Origin: Leuctra nigra
Taxonomy: Eukaryota; Arthropoda; Insecta; Plecoptera; Leuctridae
Reading direction: 5' to 3'
DNA length: 64,000 nucleotides
Assembly: GCA_934045905.1 (NCBI GenBank)
Contig: OW203762.1
Location: forward strand, 50,927,411-50,991,410
Shown: positions 37,601 through 52,600 of the stretch, one piece after another
Numbering within the stretch: position 1 is the first letter of the stretch
How the letters are laid out: each line of letters starts with the position of its first letter
The notes under the pieces: model-generated
What the model was told of the DNA's origin: nothing
What the model saw: only the letters and a program-made list of their open reading frames with translations
Database searches by the model: none
Translations under genes and position numbers: made by a program

Positions 37601-40600
37601 CAGGCGATAAATGGAGAACGCGCAAGATCTAATTTTACTACAAACCTTTTCGATATGGGGTCTCCAGGTAAAAAATCTATCCACAGTTAACCCAAGATAA
37701 ACAATCTGCTCAACAACACTAATTTTAATAACACAATCACAAATTTGGAAAGGATTGCCATACTTCAGAGTGTGCAAACAAGTCGCCGAATGACAAATTA
37801 TATTGACTGAACTGTCTCTAAACTGATTTTGAGGTGTACAAATGTGCAAGATCTTGGTCTTGTCAGCATTAATAATTAAGTCCCGATCATGTGACAGCTT
37901 TAAAAGTTGGTTGAAATCAGACTGTAAAGAAGATTCTGCAACATCGAAATTAAAGTCGGATGATAAAATTAGTATGTCATCAGCATACATAAATATATGG
38001 CACTTCTCTAGACAAAGGAGCATATCATTAACATAAATGAGATACAGAAGGGGTCCTAATATTGAACCTTGCGGAACACCCGAATTTACAGGCTTTAAAA
38101 CACTAAAGACATCTTTCAATTTAACAGTAATTAATCGTTCATGCAAATAACCTATAAACCAAGTTAACATAGGACCTCTAACGCCAATTTTTTCAAGTAA
38201 AATAATGAGCTTGTCATGGTTAATAGTATCAAACGCCTTTGAGTAGTCAATAAACAGAGCCAAAACAATCTCATTATTATTCAGTTTAGTATTCACAAAA
38301 TTTGCAAATTGCAGCAGGAGGTCATTTGTACCTTTATTCCTTTGAAAACCAAACTGTAAATTACTAATGATATTAAATTTCTCTATATATTCGGTTAGAT
38401 AGTGTGATATGCAACGCTCCATTATTTTATCTATGATTGACAGAATCGCTATTGGACGATAATTAGAAAAACTATTATGGTCACCCTTCTTATAAATAGG
38501 GCGGACAATAGCTGTTTTTAATTTAGAAGGCACTATCCCGCTTTTAAAGGATAAATTACATAACTTTGCAATGACAGGACTTATAGCATCTGCTACAAGG
38601 ACAAGATCCCGCACACGGACGCCATCCAATCCAGGTTGTTTATTGACATCAAATTTACCAATTATATATTCTATTAGACCTGCGCAGATGAAAGGCATTC
38701 GCATTGACTGTGCTTCTGAATTAAATATTGTGTTGTGATCGTAAGTTACTGTATTACAAACATGTTTTAATTGCGCCACTTCATTGATAAAAATATTAAC
38801 AAAATTATCGGCCACCTGCTGATAAGACTTGCCCCTGGCCAAATACCTGTCGATCACCTCGTCCACAGAATTCCTTCCTCGCTTTCCAATGAAATTATTT
38901 ATAACCTGCCATGTTTTTTTCATGCACCCTTTGGATTGTGTTATAGAGCTCTTAAAAAAGGTCTGCTTAGCTTTCAAGATTTCCTTATTAACAACATTTC
39001 TATAGCCAACGTAGTCCTTCCTATACAGTTCCTTTATACAGCAATTATTACAATTCTTCCACTTCCTGAACAAAGCATCTCTAGATTTCAATTTAAATAG
39101 AATATCCCGTGTAATCCAAGGCTTTTGATTTCTAGCCTTCTTAACAACTAAAGGCGCTTGAAACGATGCAAAATCATAACATTCCTTAAACTTAAGAATG
39201 ATAGCTTCATATAAATCATTGCAATTATTAATTGAGAGAAGAGATTTCCAATTACATAATTTAAGTTCTCTACTTAGAATTATTTCATCTAATTTAGTTT
39301 TTGAATCAATGGAAACATTACCAGGTAATTTGCCTGTGTTGCCCGAAATTAGTCTGTTATCAAAAAAATTTATATCAGCAAGTACCATGTAGTGATCTGT
39401 AATTTTAGTAGTAAAGATAGCTGATTTAATCAAACAGATAGGATGGCATCTAACAAGGATGTGATCTATGCAAGATTTAGTTAAGATATCGACTCGCATC
39501 TCCTCTCTTGTATAATCTCGAATACAAATATAGAAACCATTTGCAGCCAACACACTCTCATACGCCTGAATACAGTTATCATTCTGATCACATAAATCCA
39601 AATTAATGTCACCAAAGATAACATTATTTTTTAACTTATTATTAACAATTAATGTTTCTAATTCACCGACAAAACTGATCTTACTCAAGTTAGGTGGTCT
39701 ATAAACTGCCAAAACTGAAATAACGGAACCATTTTGAAACATTAACTCACCACAAATACCTTCAAAAAATTCAAAGTTAGTATCAACAATAGAAAACTTA
39801 TAAACATCCCTTACAAATATAACTAAACCACCTCCCCTGTAACGATGACGTAACCTATGAAAGGAATTATAACCATCAATGCAATAAATCGGATCAAGGT
39901 CCGTTACTCCCACCTCACTCAATAATAAAACATCAAATTTACCCACATAATTATATAGAGCTACCTGAAGCTCATCCCAATGTTTTCTGATTGAACGAAT
40001 ATTAATGTGTATGAATGACAAACCATTACTTTTCTGAAACCAAACATCCAGATCATCAATTATTACACAATTATTTACATCACCTAAATCAACGTCAACA
40101 TCATCATCAGACCATATGCTATTATTCATCAACAAGATCGGGCCAAGAAAATTACAACCACTAGACTAATTTGGATTCAATGTCAGGGAACGATGCAATG
40201 TGAATAACAACTGGGGATGATTCGTCCTTCCGCACAAAGATTTTCCCTTGTTTACACCAAACGAACCTGTATCCCACGACCTTCGCTCGCTGTTTCGCTC
40301 TCCACAACAACTCACGATTGAACGGCGACAAGTTTTCGTTTATATAAACACGCTGTACAGAAGTAGATCCACCAATGAGCTGGCCGTTCGGAACAACAAT
40401 ACGCTTCTTAGCAATGAACTGATTACGTATCTTCCTACTTGACAACTGCACGATGATCTTAGACGGACGATCTGGTCTCGGATTCTTTGAAGGGACCCGA
40501 TGAGCTGCTTCAATTTGATCTTTAGACAGGTCAATATCAAGAATCCCAGCAAGATTTAAGACAACCCCCTCAATATCTTCTCCGTCTTGAACTTCAACGT

Positions 40601-43600
40601 TGTCAATTTCAAAATGATTGTTGCGACCGTATTGGTCCAAATGGTTGACTTGAGACGAGAGGTTACGTATTGCAATATCCTTTTCTTCACACTGTTTCTT
40701 TAGAGTATCAACTTCTTTCTTAAGGTCATTCAACTCAAGTACAAAATCTTCACGGAGCAGCTTAACGTCTTCCGTTAGTAGCTTGACGTCTTCAGTAAGT
40801 AGCTTAAAGTTATCACGCACTTCGCGTGATAACTCCAGAATTGAGTTCTTCAAATCAACGTCCCCGAACGCAAAAGACACGTCACTAACTGGAGTATTCG
40901 AGCCTGACTTAACAATGCGGCAGAAAGCCACACACTTCCAGGAATTCTTACTATCTTGAGAAAGCTTACCGAAAGCGGATTTAGAGATGCCACTACACTT
41001 GAAATGCAGATCTCGCTTGCACGAAGTGCACGTAACAAATTCCAAACTATCAGCCGGAATTTCCACAGCACATTTAGCACACAGAGACATTACGTATCAA
41101 TAATAACAGGATGTATAGGAGCTCGCAAAAACACGTCCTATCGCCACTGACTGACTGACTCGACTGACACCACTTCTCACCACTTCCAATTGTTATGTAA
41201 TTCTTTCACCCTTATATTACTTATATATTACAGCATAAAATCATGCTTCTATCGCCATTGACAAAACTATAAAATAGTCATTACTAAAAGTAGCTTGATT
41301 CATAGATTCTGGCTCTAATAGAAAGAGGAAAATGTACCTACTTGTAAATTTCTTTCCACTTTTAGGATAGAATGATGTCTTTAAAAAAACGATGCGCCAA
41401 GTCCTTTTGTAAAGTATTTCTCGGTGTTTATACTTTTATTTCAAAGATACGATTAAATATTTGGAAATGTCATTGACTTGGCTCCTTTTTTGATATCACT
41501 CCTTTTCGGTGTTGAATTTTTTTAAAGTAAAGAGACTTGGCTGCCTTTTTTACACGGAGTGTTTTTTTCTGGTTACTGTTACCTGTCATAAAACTGGAAT
41601 TGAAACAAGTAATGTATTTGTGAATACATAACTAGGAATGAGCTCTGTGGCATTAGCATTGAAAAGCTAGTTATTTTCGTGCACGTCCCATTCTGTGCAT
41701 GAGTCTATATTGTATGTATTTTTATTATTGAGCGAGCGAAGCGAGAGTCTCCTTTTGGCTCTTTTGGCACGGACCTCTGTATTTTTTTTTTTTTTTTTTC
41801 TGTTACTGACGATATACAGGTCAGAGTTTTTCTTCGATCGAGCTGAAATTTTGCACACATGTACGTAACATTTCTGATTGTTGCAGACCCTAATTTTTTT
41901 GAAATCCATTGATTGGTTCAAATTTAAAAAAAATAACTTTTGATTGGTTGTCTCGATCAAATTGAAATTTTGACAAGTCTTTACCCTCAACATTGTACCT
42001 AATCAAACAAAGTTTCAGCCAAATCCTCCCATTGGTTAAAATTTAAAACCATCTTTCCTGTGTTTTTAGAAATTTAAACTAGAACCGATTGAACGATCAA
42101 CTTATAACTTCGCATGATGGTTGGGACCAACATTATCTTCATTTTTGACAATTTTCATTTTGTGTTTAAATCCAAAAGTTATTGACATTTTACGGACTTT
42201 TTGCGTGTTGGCTGTCAAATTCACGGCGACTTCGAATCTTCAGTTCAAGGCAAGGTAGTTATAGCAGAAACTTTCAAACGCATAATGAATCTGATGATAA
42301 TGACCGTTCAACAGTCGATCTGATATTGTGTAGACACACTTAAATCATATTAGTGGTCTCAGGTATATTTTTTGAAGGAGATCCTGTGATTTTTGAAAAT
42401 TAACACGGAACCGTTCAATCATAAAGGTTCAATCGATCAACGTACAGCTTTGCATGGTTATTTGGACCAATATTTTAGGAATTTTTTGAGATTTTTATAC
42501 AAATCTGTGGCAAAATTTTAGAATTATTGGCTTTTAATGACATTTTCGATAGACAGAATTTAGGTTCGAGGTGTTGCGCGTATCCGTGCTCGCTCATCAA
42601 CGCGTTACCCAGAGCGTTTTCCTAGTTTATTATTAATTGATTGCGTATAATTATTTTTTAAATTTGTTTTGTATTGTTTATGGAAGTAATAAAATTATAT
42701 TATATTGATATTGATTTGAGTTGCTGATGGACTGAAAACTTTGCACAGTAATTTGCAAGTTATCAAGATACAGAGAATTTATTCAATTCTGACAACTGTT
42801 TCAAATCATAACTCAATATATTAGGTACCCGATTTCTCCGAAAACTGAGCGTCTAATGATTGTCTTTTGCAGGTGTCCTGGATCAGGAAACGGGACCTCC
42901 ACATCCTGACTGCGGGCATCCTGACGTACACCAGCGACGCCCGTTTCCAGGTGATGCGACCAGACAAGTCGGACAACTGGACACTCCAGATCAAGTTCCC
43001 TCAGGAGCGGGACTCCGGGATCTACGAGTGTCAAGTCAACACAGAACCCAAGATGAGCCTCGCTTTCAGGCTCAACGTCATAGGTCAGTCCCATCCGTTC
43101 ATGCTTCTACGGAAACTATGAGATGATTTTATGAGTCGTATCCCTGATTTGAATTTATTTAAAGCAGGAATAAAGCAATCTTCTTGACGAGATAGAATTG
43201 AATTCTAAACCACTCAGGAAAATGATAAGCAAAGACCGACTGGCATTAACATTGATTCCGATACCTCAGGCTTGATGATATATTTCAAATTCATTTGTAA
43301 AAGGAGACAAAATACAGTGGAATTCTTGTTCACTGTCAGTGTTAACGAAATATTTTATCTTGTATCTTCGTCTTTCAACTTGATATAAATTAAATACAAG
43401 TATGGAACTTTGTAGCGTCCGCAATGCTGGAGATTTCAATTTACTTAAAACTTTCAATAACCGATATTGGCAAGGGATGAGTTCGGGTCGGTCGTTGATA
43501 ACATCACGCCATTGAGTCGTCGACAACCATACAGCCGCGTGGATTACGAGATCCGACGGGATTAGCGGGGGTAATCCCACGTGTGAAAGAGATCATGTGT

Positions 43601-46600
43601 CAAAGACGGGCTTAGAAGACGCGAGAAGAGAAAGCATTTCCTCTGAATATTACGCTGTTTCTGACACAATGCGAGCTGTCTTATGTCCGTCTGTTGATTG
43701 ATACGTCCACGGCTATTTATACACTTATGATCTATTCACGAATACCGATAAGTCTTCGAGAAACGTTTTATAACTTTTCTTTGAACTTTCTCCCGGACAA
43801 AAGTAGCGTATTGGATTTTGACTCGCGCTCTTTGATCAAGTAAAGAGTTTGATCAAGTGGTTTATATACAATCATGAGGTAGAAACTTCTATTAGCTCAT
43901 ATATTTGTGCTTAACGTTGCAGTTTGAAAAACAACCGCCCGAGCGCCACCATCGAACGCGAAGGAGATGTTAGATAGTTCCTTCCACTTCCTCTCCCATC
44001 GCATTATCACGTGACAAGAAAATGCATCTCTGTTGCTACGTCATACTGGGAAATGAAAAATGTCCCTCATTTCTTCAATTCCAGTGTCGGGTTATTTATT
44101 CTCCGGCGAAGACGCCGAGCGACAAACTAATTAACTTCACGTTTCCACTCAAAGACTTATTATAAATGCTTGATTATAAATAACTATCGTACTTGTAATT
44201 AAGATCACGTCTCAGGTTGACTTAGTATCCATGGACAAGATTATGTACTACTACAAGCATAATGTTCCAGTCGAGAGCGGGACACAAGAAAGTTACATAT
44301 TATATTGTAACTTGCCGGGCGGAGCTTGTGCAAACTTGCGTGACTCCAAACTTTGCCGAAAATTATGTCGCAGAAACCTGAAACCGGCTGATTATTTAAC
44401 ATTCACTGTTCTAAGAGGTATCATAGAGCACCATCTTTGTTTCGGACTATAGAACATTAGGTCAAAACTTAACTGAAACTGATGGCTATACAGAAGCAGC
44501 AACTTAATAATAATTCAGTTTACGCACAAGTAAATTGTATCAAACGTTCATTTGCAGTTGAAGCGTGCTCGGGATCTTATATACACACACATACACGGGA
44601 AGTTTCTCCTGATATTAATTATGAAGCAACATCCCCGCTAGAATGGATCGCATCTCCGTCACAGCCGAACCACAGACACAATGGCTTTACAGAGAGGTTA
44701 TTACGATTTTCCTCGCGGCTTATTATCGTGCACCATCAGGTCGGCTCCCAAAGAACACAGCGCACACTTGTTCTAGGTCGCTACATATCCAATTAATTTG
44801 TATCGTGTGTGTATTAGGTATAAGATATATGCTGCATGATACTCGACATGTCTCATTTAATTGGCAGTGCGGAGTACGTTTCGTGTTAAAACCTCGTTAC
44901 ATGAAATCAAAACTTCGAAAATCTCAAGGGAATATTCATTATACGAAGCAACTTACAATACCTAAATTTTCTGCATACTTTATAATAAACCGTGATTTTG
45001 GAAACATCATCCGCTTATTATAATTTAATTTCTTGATGTAAATTGAAGCATCAAGTTAAATAATGTACCCTCATGAAAAGTAGGTAGATCCCATATTTCG
45101 TCTTTCGCCTATTGTTTAAGTAAGCAATTCGGGCTTTTCTGTTCTTGAGAATATATTGTCTAATTAATAGCCTAACATAATCGCAGTCAAATGTTTCTTT
45201 AATCGCCTTTCATCATTTTAACTGCATAATATATTTGACGTATTTATCTTGGTTCGCTTAGTTCTCATAGCTCTTTGACTGATTCTTGTATCTAATTAAA
45301 GCGTTAGCTGGAGACGAGGCGAGGCGCATGCCCATCCCTCAAGAGACTGAATAATTAACGCCTAGAGAGGCGCTCATTAAGTTTACTTGGCTCAGGCGAA
45401 AATTCAGAGACACAAGTGCGAGAAAAATACATCATCTTAATAATATTATATATAAATTTTGTTTGAAAGTTATTTTAAAGAAAAATCCGGTAGAAATCCC
45501 TGAAGCGTCTTCTCGTTTCTTTCATTCCTAATCCGGTTTAAGTTAAGAAATAGACTTTATCGTCTTAATTATATAAGCAATAGAAGTGCGTGGCTCTGAA
45601 TATAGAATTCGGAGTGAAACAGTCAATTATTATGGAAAGCATTTTTTAAAGTTTTCGAAGCTTTATTTAATGAATACCAATGCTAATGACGATTGTTGGA
45701 CAAAGACAAAGCTTAAAGAATGCAAGGAACTTGAGAAATTTCTCTGTAAAAGTTGTTGTCATGTTTATTAAATGAGATAGAATAATGTGTATTTATCAGT
45801 GTTCCGTGATTTATGAATGTTTTTTCAAGAACCTGCTGGAAACAGGAAACTCCTGAATATACTTAGGTTCAGTTTTTATCTTGAAATCGTTTTTCCTACA
45901 TAAAACAATGAGAGGGCGAAAGGAACGAGAGTGAAGGCAAGAACCCGAGACGATTTGGAACTGTTTCTTGTTAGCAACAAACGAATATCGTCAAAAACTC
46001 TTGCTTCACAGATCGTATTATTCAAGTCCTTTAAAACTGTTGACTTCTAACAAATTGTGATGTACATTCGTAACAACCTCCGTCAATATTCCAAGTAGCA
46101 CAATGTGGTGGAGGTGCGCGTACGAGGTCACGAAACTCAAAACGATGCCTACTCTACAGTCTAGGACGACTATAAATAATGTATTGAATAAATAATCAAA
46201 AATTATTTTTATAACAAGTACTCAAGCTTTGCCTTCTGAAACTAAAAAGGGAAACAAGTTGTAACTTAGCTTAATGTGAGTATCATAAAAATTGAGATTT
46301 GTTTTCGAATTGAGTCCTGGACTATAAAATCATAAAAGAAAATATCGTAAAACTGAGTGTCTTACTTTCACAATTCCAACTTAGCTATCATTATTTTTCT
46401 TTATCACCTCGTATCAGCATTTTATTATCCATCAACTTGTCTCTACATCCATAACGTTCCCCAAAGTCTCCAGGCTGGTTGGTCCGAGACAGTGCGGCTT
46501 AAGATTGCCTTCTCACACAGCAATGTTTGTTTTCCCGCCGATTCCGTCAGCCTCCCGCATCACACACGCCGTTCTAATCGATATGCGCCATATCCATCTT

Positions 46601-49600
46601 GCCCGGAGTGGCGGAGGTGTTCACTTACATTCCAGCTCGTCTCGTCTCGTCTCGTCTCGATAGCTCAAACGCTGCAAGCTTCCGAGATGAGAATGAACGG
46701 CTAAAATCATTCCTTGTTAGAAGAAGACTAAAAAGTAGAAGAGGGAGAGATATATAGGACGTTGCTGGATATAGGGTGTAGATGGAGCGATAAAGCATAG
46801 AGAGTAAGACGCAAGTTACCCAAAAGGTTTCTTCAAAACGTCAATTTTTAGTCCCTTGAGTGCAAAGTGGTCCATAAGTTTTGAAAGCTAGAGTAGGAGT
46901 ACAAGTGTATGACCCTGTGAAGTAGAACAGAGAGTTGGTACCAAAAGGAAAGTTATGGCTTGGTATAAAAATGTGGTTATATTCTACGACTGAAGATAAA
47001 GGTTTCTTAGTTGTGTAAAGGGTGGCTCATCATGTATATAGTATAGCAGTGAACGTACCTGCGCCACGGCCAGTTCGCGCACCTATACTCGATGTATGGC
47101 TCTGCGGAGTGTCGTAAAATTGGCTGGATATAGCGTCTTGAAAATTCAATGCTTTGAAAAGAAAAGACATTGGCTAGCACTTTGGTGCGAGGTATTATTA
47201 CATCTCTTTATCCTCGGAAATGTATTCTAATACTCTACGTGTCGGGTAGAGGAGACGACTACCTCGTATGTCGCGGACGCGGAGAAGGGCATGTGTTCAG
47301 TTTCTCAACCCTTTGAAAGTGGAGTGATTATTTCGCTGGGAATTCACATCGAGCCGGATTGTGTTAGTTATTTTAGAACAAGGGCAAAAAGTAGATCAAA
47401 ATTCAATTACGTCACACGCTTGATGCTCAACGGGAATTTTGTAATTCGCCAAATTGGAATTAAAACTTTCAGCAAAAAGTCTGCTTTCTAAAACACTAGT
47501 TTGGGCGAAACTCTAAAAAAATGTTCACTTTAATAAAATTATCTGTCAGAAATCAATTTCAAGAGAGGTACAAAAACGAGAGGGAAAAAGTAAAATGTGG
47601 AGCTTTTACTAATGGCTATAGCTTTCAAGAATTTCTTCAATCTTCCACCAGTCCTATTCAATTTTCTTTTCGTTACTATTTATCTATCTTTGCTTTCTAC
47701 CTTTCGTTTCATTTCCACATCGGCGCACAGAGAAATGAGTGGAGTGATGCTTCATGCCGCTTCCTGCAATGGAGGGGGGGGGGGGGGGCAAAGGGGGAGT
47801 GAGGTGGAGGGGTGAAAAATCTAAATGACAGAGTTCAAGGGCGCATCTCCTCGTTGGAATAAAAGCGGCTCTGTTTGATAGCCATAGAGTGACAAGAAAG
47901 TGTACAAACAGACAAAGAAAGCACAGGATTCGTTGCAGGAATAACTCGTCGAATATACCTCATAACAACTAACATCTGCATTTAGAAGAGATTACATGCA
48001 TTAACAAGAGATAATAGTAATTGGTACTCGAGCTTTATGACCAAAGTTCAATCACCAGAGATGCAAGAGTCATTGTTCGGGTGAAAATGAAACGTAATCC
48101 GGTGAAAAACTATTATGTGCTGTTTTACAGATTGCAACGCGCGAACCATTAGGTATTGACGAGAATATTACGCTGTTGGGGATGACTACATTAATAGCTA
48201 CGTGCTTGCAGTATTTTTATTTTTCCACAAATGGTGGCAGAGGTTGGACGTACACCGAAATTATTACTAGTGGACATTAGAATATAAAATGACTTCAACA
48301 TTTATAAAATAAAGTAACTTAGAGTTACATATTAACATTTTTAATCAAATTTGTGTTCCCTACTCTCGCTTAATTGGTAAATTATACATTTTTCATTTTC
48401 ATAACAGATTAATAGTCGTAGTATTAATATTGTTGACTTATGAACTGGTAACATTAAAGTTTAAAATAATATTAAAATCGATTGAAAATATTATTATACG
48501 ATAGCAGTGATTTTGAATATTTGGTTTCTCAGTTAGACAATTTTCGTATCGTGTTATTGGAATTGATACTCGACATTGTGTAGCAGTTATCGAGTACATT
48601 ATCAGTATTTTAATACTGTAGTGATTTATTTAGTGCTTCACTTCAACACATTCGATCCATACGTCCTTATTTTGCGGAGTTGTCATCATTTTGAGATTTT
48701 CACAAATGGTGGCAGATGTGGGTCAATAATTACAATTAACTGCAGTAAATGGATTTTTATTTTTAGATGTTTTATGAATGTAATACTCCTGGTTATTGAT
48801 ACTTATTAGTGTCAGTCCAGCTAGAGGTGGGCGTTGTACTTGTTTTCTCAAGAACTCGGGCGTAACGCGGTATGCCCTACAAGGTAATATTTCCGGATAA
48901 TTATTATTTCTATTTTGCAAAAAAAAAAAAAAATTACAGCACGTTTAGATATAATCACATAAATCAACATAAGATTTAGTACACATATCATCTTTCTTTG
49001 TGAGTACTTACTAAACAATTGTGTTCCAAGCTTGTAATTTGTTATTTTCCCAATGTGTATATTATTAATTAAGAGCCAATTATTCGTATCTCTTGACAAT
49101 TTTTATTCAGTCTCATTAAAATGTCATTGTAATATTTACACCAAAATATATAAGGGGGGTAGGCTTCCTGGACGGGGTGCTTTCATTTCTTTCATTGTTC
49201 TGCCCGAGGCTATGAAAACATGAAAACCAATTATTTTGTTTGCCTGAGCCAGGGGCATTTCCCTCCAGTCTATTGTGATGTCGGTGTGCATGAAAACACA
49301 CTTTGGCATTATTTCAAAGAGCTCAAAGAGAAAGAAATGGTGACAGAACGCACGGGTCAAAGTCAACCCATCAGTCGAGCCATAAACACTTTTGTTCAGA
49401 TTCTTATTTGCCATTTTATCAATCCATTGTGTACATTTGCTCTCGCTTTTTATCACGTAAATGAAACCTCCAATTGAATTCTTGACAAGCATGTCTTGGA
49501 AACATTTACATCCAAGATGGCGTGATTTGAACGCGTTGTTGAGCGTTGACATTATGTGTTCCAGCACCCCATGGATCATAGTATCTTATCACGGCCTTCT

Positions 49601-52600
49601 CTAGTCATACAAGACATTCAAGGTGCTTAGAGTTGAGTTGTGGTCGTTTTAAGTCGCCCATGCAATCGATAGCCGTATAGAAACGAAGTACGTGCATGTA
49701 ACTTCACATTTACTTGACTTATAATACTTATCATTTTATTAATAGCTATAAACTGATCCAAAATAACAAACTTACATGCAATCGGTGTGATAAATGTTGT
49801 ATAATTAATATTATTCACTATCAGAATACGCTGTGAATTTTTTTTTATTCTTCAACATCTACTAACGATCAACATTGCCAAGAAGCTAGACTGTGGGAGA
49901 CAAAATAATAGAAATGCACATTACATAACATACTACTTTGATACTACAGTTCAAAGTAAAATATAAAAACTATTTTGAACAACAGTATAGCAAAGAAGGG
50001 GTAAGATTTGATTATTGAGTATGCAAATAAAAGCTGAGGACATTGTTACTTTTTGTTCCTAGAAACTTATTGGCTGAACGTCTCATCACATCTTACCTAG
50101 AGATAATAGACCCCAATGAAGTCAACCGACATCAAACCAAGACCATGACTTGAAGTGGTTTGTTTTGCTTCACGGGACAACACGTGTGAGAGCAAAAGAT
50201 TCCGACTCCAGTGCCTTGATGAATTCTGTGTGTTGTGTTTTGCATCACTTATGCATTCACAATCAGAACTCTTGCGCTGCGGAGAGCGCCTAAGTGGCTG
50301 CAGCTGCGGCGACTCGCCTAAGTCTTCTTTGCGCGCTCCGCTTGCGTTGCGATACTCCGGCTAGGAACACGCGACATCAGTCTCAGATTCAAACTAATCA
50401 AATTGACAAGTTAAACTGACGTCAAGTTGACGCTTCTGACGTCGTATAATCACTGATGATTTATTAATGAACCTCTTCGAGAGATTTTATCTTAAAAAGA
50501 TACATTAGCACACCTTTCAAGTTAGTAAAAAGTCAACAGGGAGCTGAATAAAAATTCTACAATTTAATCCTTGTAGCTGCCTTCCTCTGACGTGCTTTTA
50601 ACTTTTATTCATCCATTTTATTTTCCAGGAACTACAAGAGGGTATCATTTTTCAAACTTGAGACTTAAACCCCGTATGGATAGATGAAACTGCGCCTAGA
50701 ACGGCCACTAATGTTCCCTAACAAGCTTTTAATGGCCAGTGCGCAATGAAATAGGGTCACGACCCTTTGTCAGCTGCGGTCTTTTGCCGCGTTACCTTGT
50801 GGCTAGATGGCGCCACAGAGCATTCCGCTCGCGTTGTTACTTAATCGTCGCATGTGCAGGTAACAATCTTTTGCCCGGTGTCGATCTTAAGTGAGGCTTT
50901 TCTGTTGCACTGAAAGAGAAGAAAGTTGCACTAAACATTGTCATAACTTTTGAACCATTCAGAAAATATTGAAAATAAACCTAGAAACATAACAAACATA
51001 CACACATAGAGATTACTAGGAAAACGCTCAGTGTACCGCGTTGATGAGCGAGCATAGGACATGCAAATTCTCGGAAATGGAACTGCGTACACAGCGCACG
51101 GAAAACATATACATCCACATTGAATTGAAATATGATCCACTCAATCAACATACTAGGAAAACGCTCTGTGTAACGCGTTGATGAGCGAGCACGGACAGGC
51201 GCAACAACTCGAACCGAAATAATGTCTATCGAAAATATCATTAAAAGCCAATAATTCTTGAATTTCGTCAGACTCAGATTTCGTGAAATTTTGCATGGTC
51301 ATCGTTTTAGGATCAACCTTTCAGAAGTTTTTGACAATTTTCAAGACCATCTGTCGAGGACTTCAAACGATATTGACATTCTACAGACATTTTATGCTTG
51401 TTATGAAATATTTGTCAAATATATTCAAAGAAAATTTATCACTGCTCCTTTGACAAGGTCTATTATAGAGCAGTAACTTTCACACGAATATGAATTTACA
51501 TGCAATACGAAAGATCGCTTATCAATGAGTAACACAGTGTATGTATGAACCTAGGTGAAGATAGAATGAACCTAATGTATCGTGGTGGAGGTGCCGTGTC
51601 GCTCTAACCCGCGTTATCGCATGTTGTGCCAGGATTTCAGCTCCGGGTTCCAGGAGGTCGTGAAAGCCGATCTGCTGTGAATGCGACGCGAGATTAGTGC
51701 AAAGTGCATCTAGCGGGCCGGGGTCTTGTATCCAGGAGGCCGACATTAACGCCATCATGTCGCGTCTTCATTGACGACAATGTCGGCGGTGACGGAATGC
51801 CAATAGCGTCATTGTGCTCGCCACGGTGCCGGCGCATTAAGACCGAGCACAATGGCGACTCGATACTCGATCCCACCGTGTTGTTAGCTACATCCGGGTT
51901 TATCGAGATCATATTTGCTACTAATCGCCGTGTAAATGTGTTTTTATTCGTTAATGAATGTATTCAAATCACGTGATCAGGCCAAAGCGTAGACCAATCA
52001 GTGACGAGTTATTTTTCGATTCGGAGCACAAAGCTTGGCACGTCCCCGAGTGTTTTAGTACATAGTACATGACGCAATTATTGCAACGAAAAGCTCTCTG
52101 CTAACTTCAATGCTTCCATGATATTTTTTTTAGTAAAACAATGTGAAATTAAAAGTCCTCTACGCCCCGAGGTAAATTCTGAAGTATCATAACTTTTGGG
52201 CCATTCAAAGTAATTACAACGTAAAAAATTAATACAGCTATTCCATCAACATTGAAATTATTAACATCAACGTGGAATACGTAGATTGCCAAAGCTATAT
52301 GTGAAAATGAAAATATTCTACAGAATGTCGAGTTTCAATTTAAGAGTAGGGGTTTCAATATCTAAACAGATATCTATGATAAGTATTATGTCAATTTGTA
52401 AATAATTTAATTTAATAAAAGTTGATACATAATATTGAGAAATTACCAAGAATTTAATTTGGGGTACAGAGTCTATTGAAATTTAGTTTTGTTGCTTTTG
52501 ATAACAATAATACGTTTAAATTCATGTGCATAAACAAGAGAATGGTTTTCTCTAAAACCTATCTATGTAATTATTACTTACGTACCTAACATAACATGTG

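Larger units (their letters stand above)
36581..41192 (-). mobile_element. Full-length non-LTR retrotransposon (CR1/Jockey-like LINE)
   Basis: On the minus strand: 5' UTR (41179-41091, with CAGT repeats), ORF1, ORF2, a short 3' UTR, AATAAA (36800-36805) and a 16-nt A tail (36778-36793). Both ORFs are unbroken, so the copy is young or still active. The 13-bp repeat ccacttccaattg lies at 36581-36593 and 41180-41192 and may be the target duplication, which would make the 180 bp after the A tail, including a tRNA-like sequence, part of the insertion. The element lies antisense in dpr intron 1. Confidence 0.85.

Noticed and set aside
42813..43126. Alternative frames over the dpr Ig1 exon
   Set aside because: Shadows of the real exon, whose frame gives the Ig motifs.
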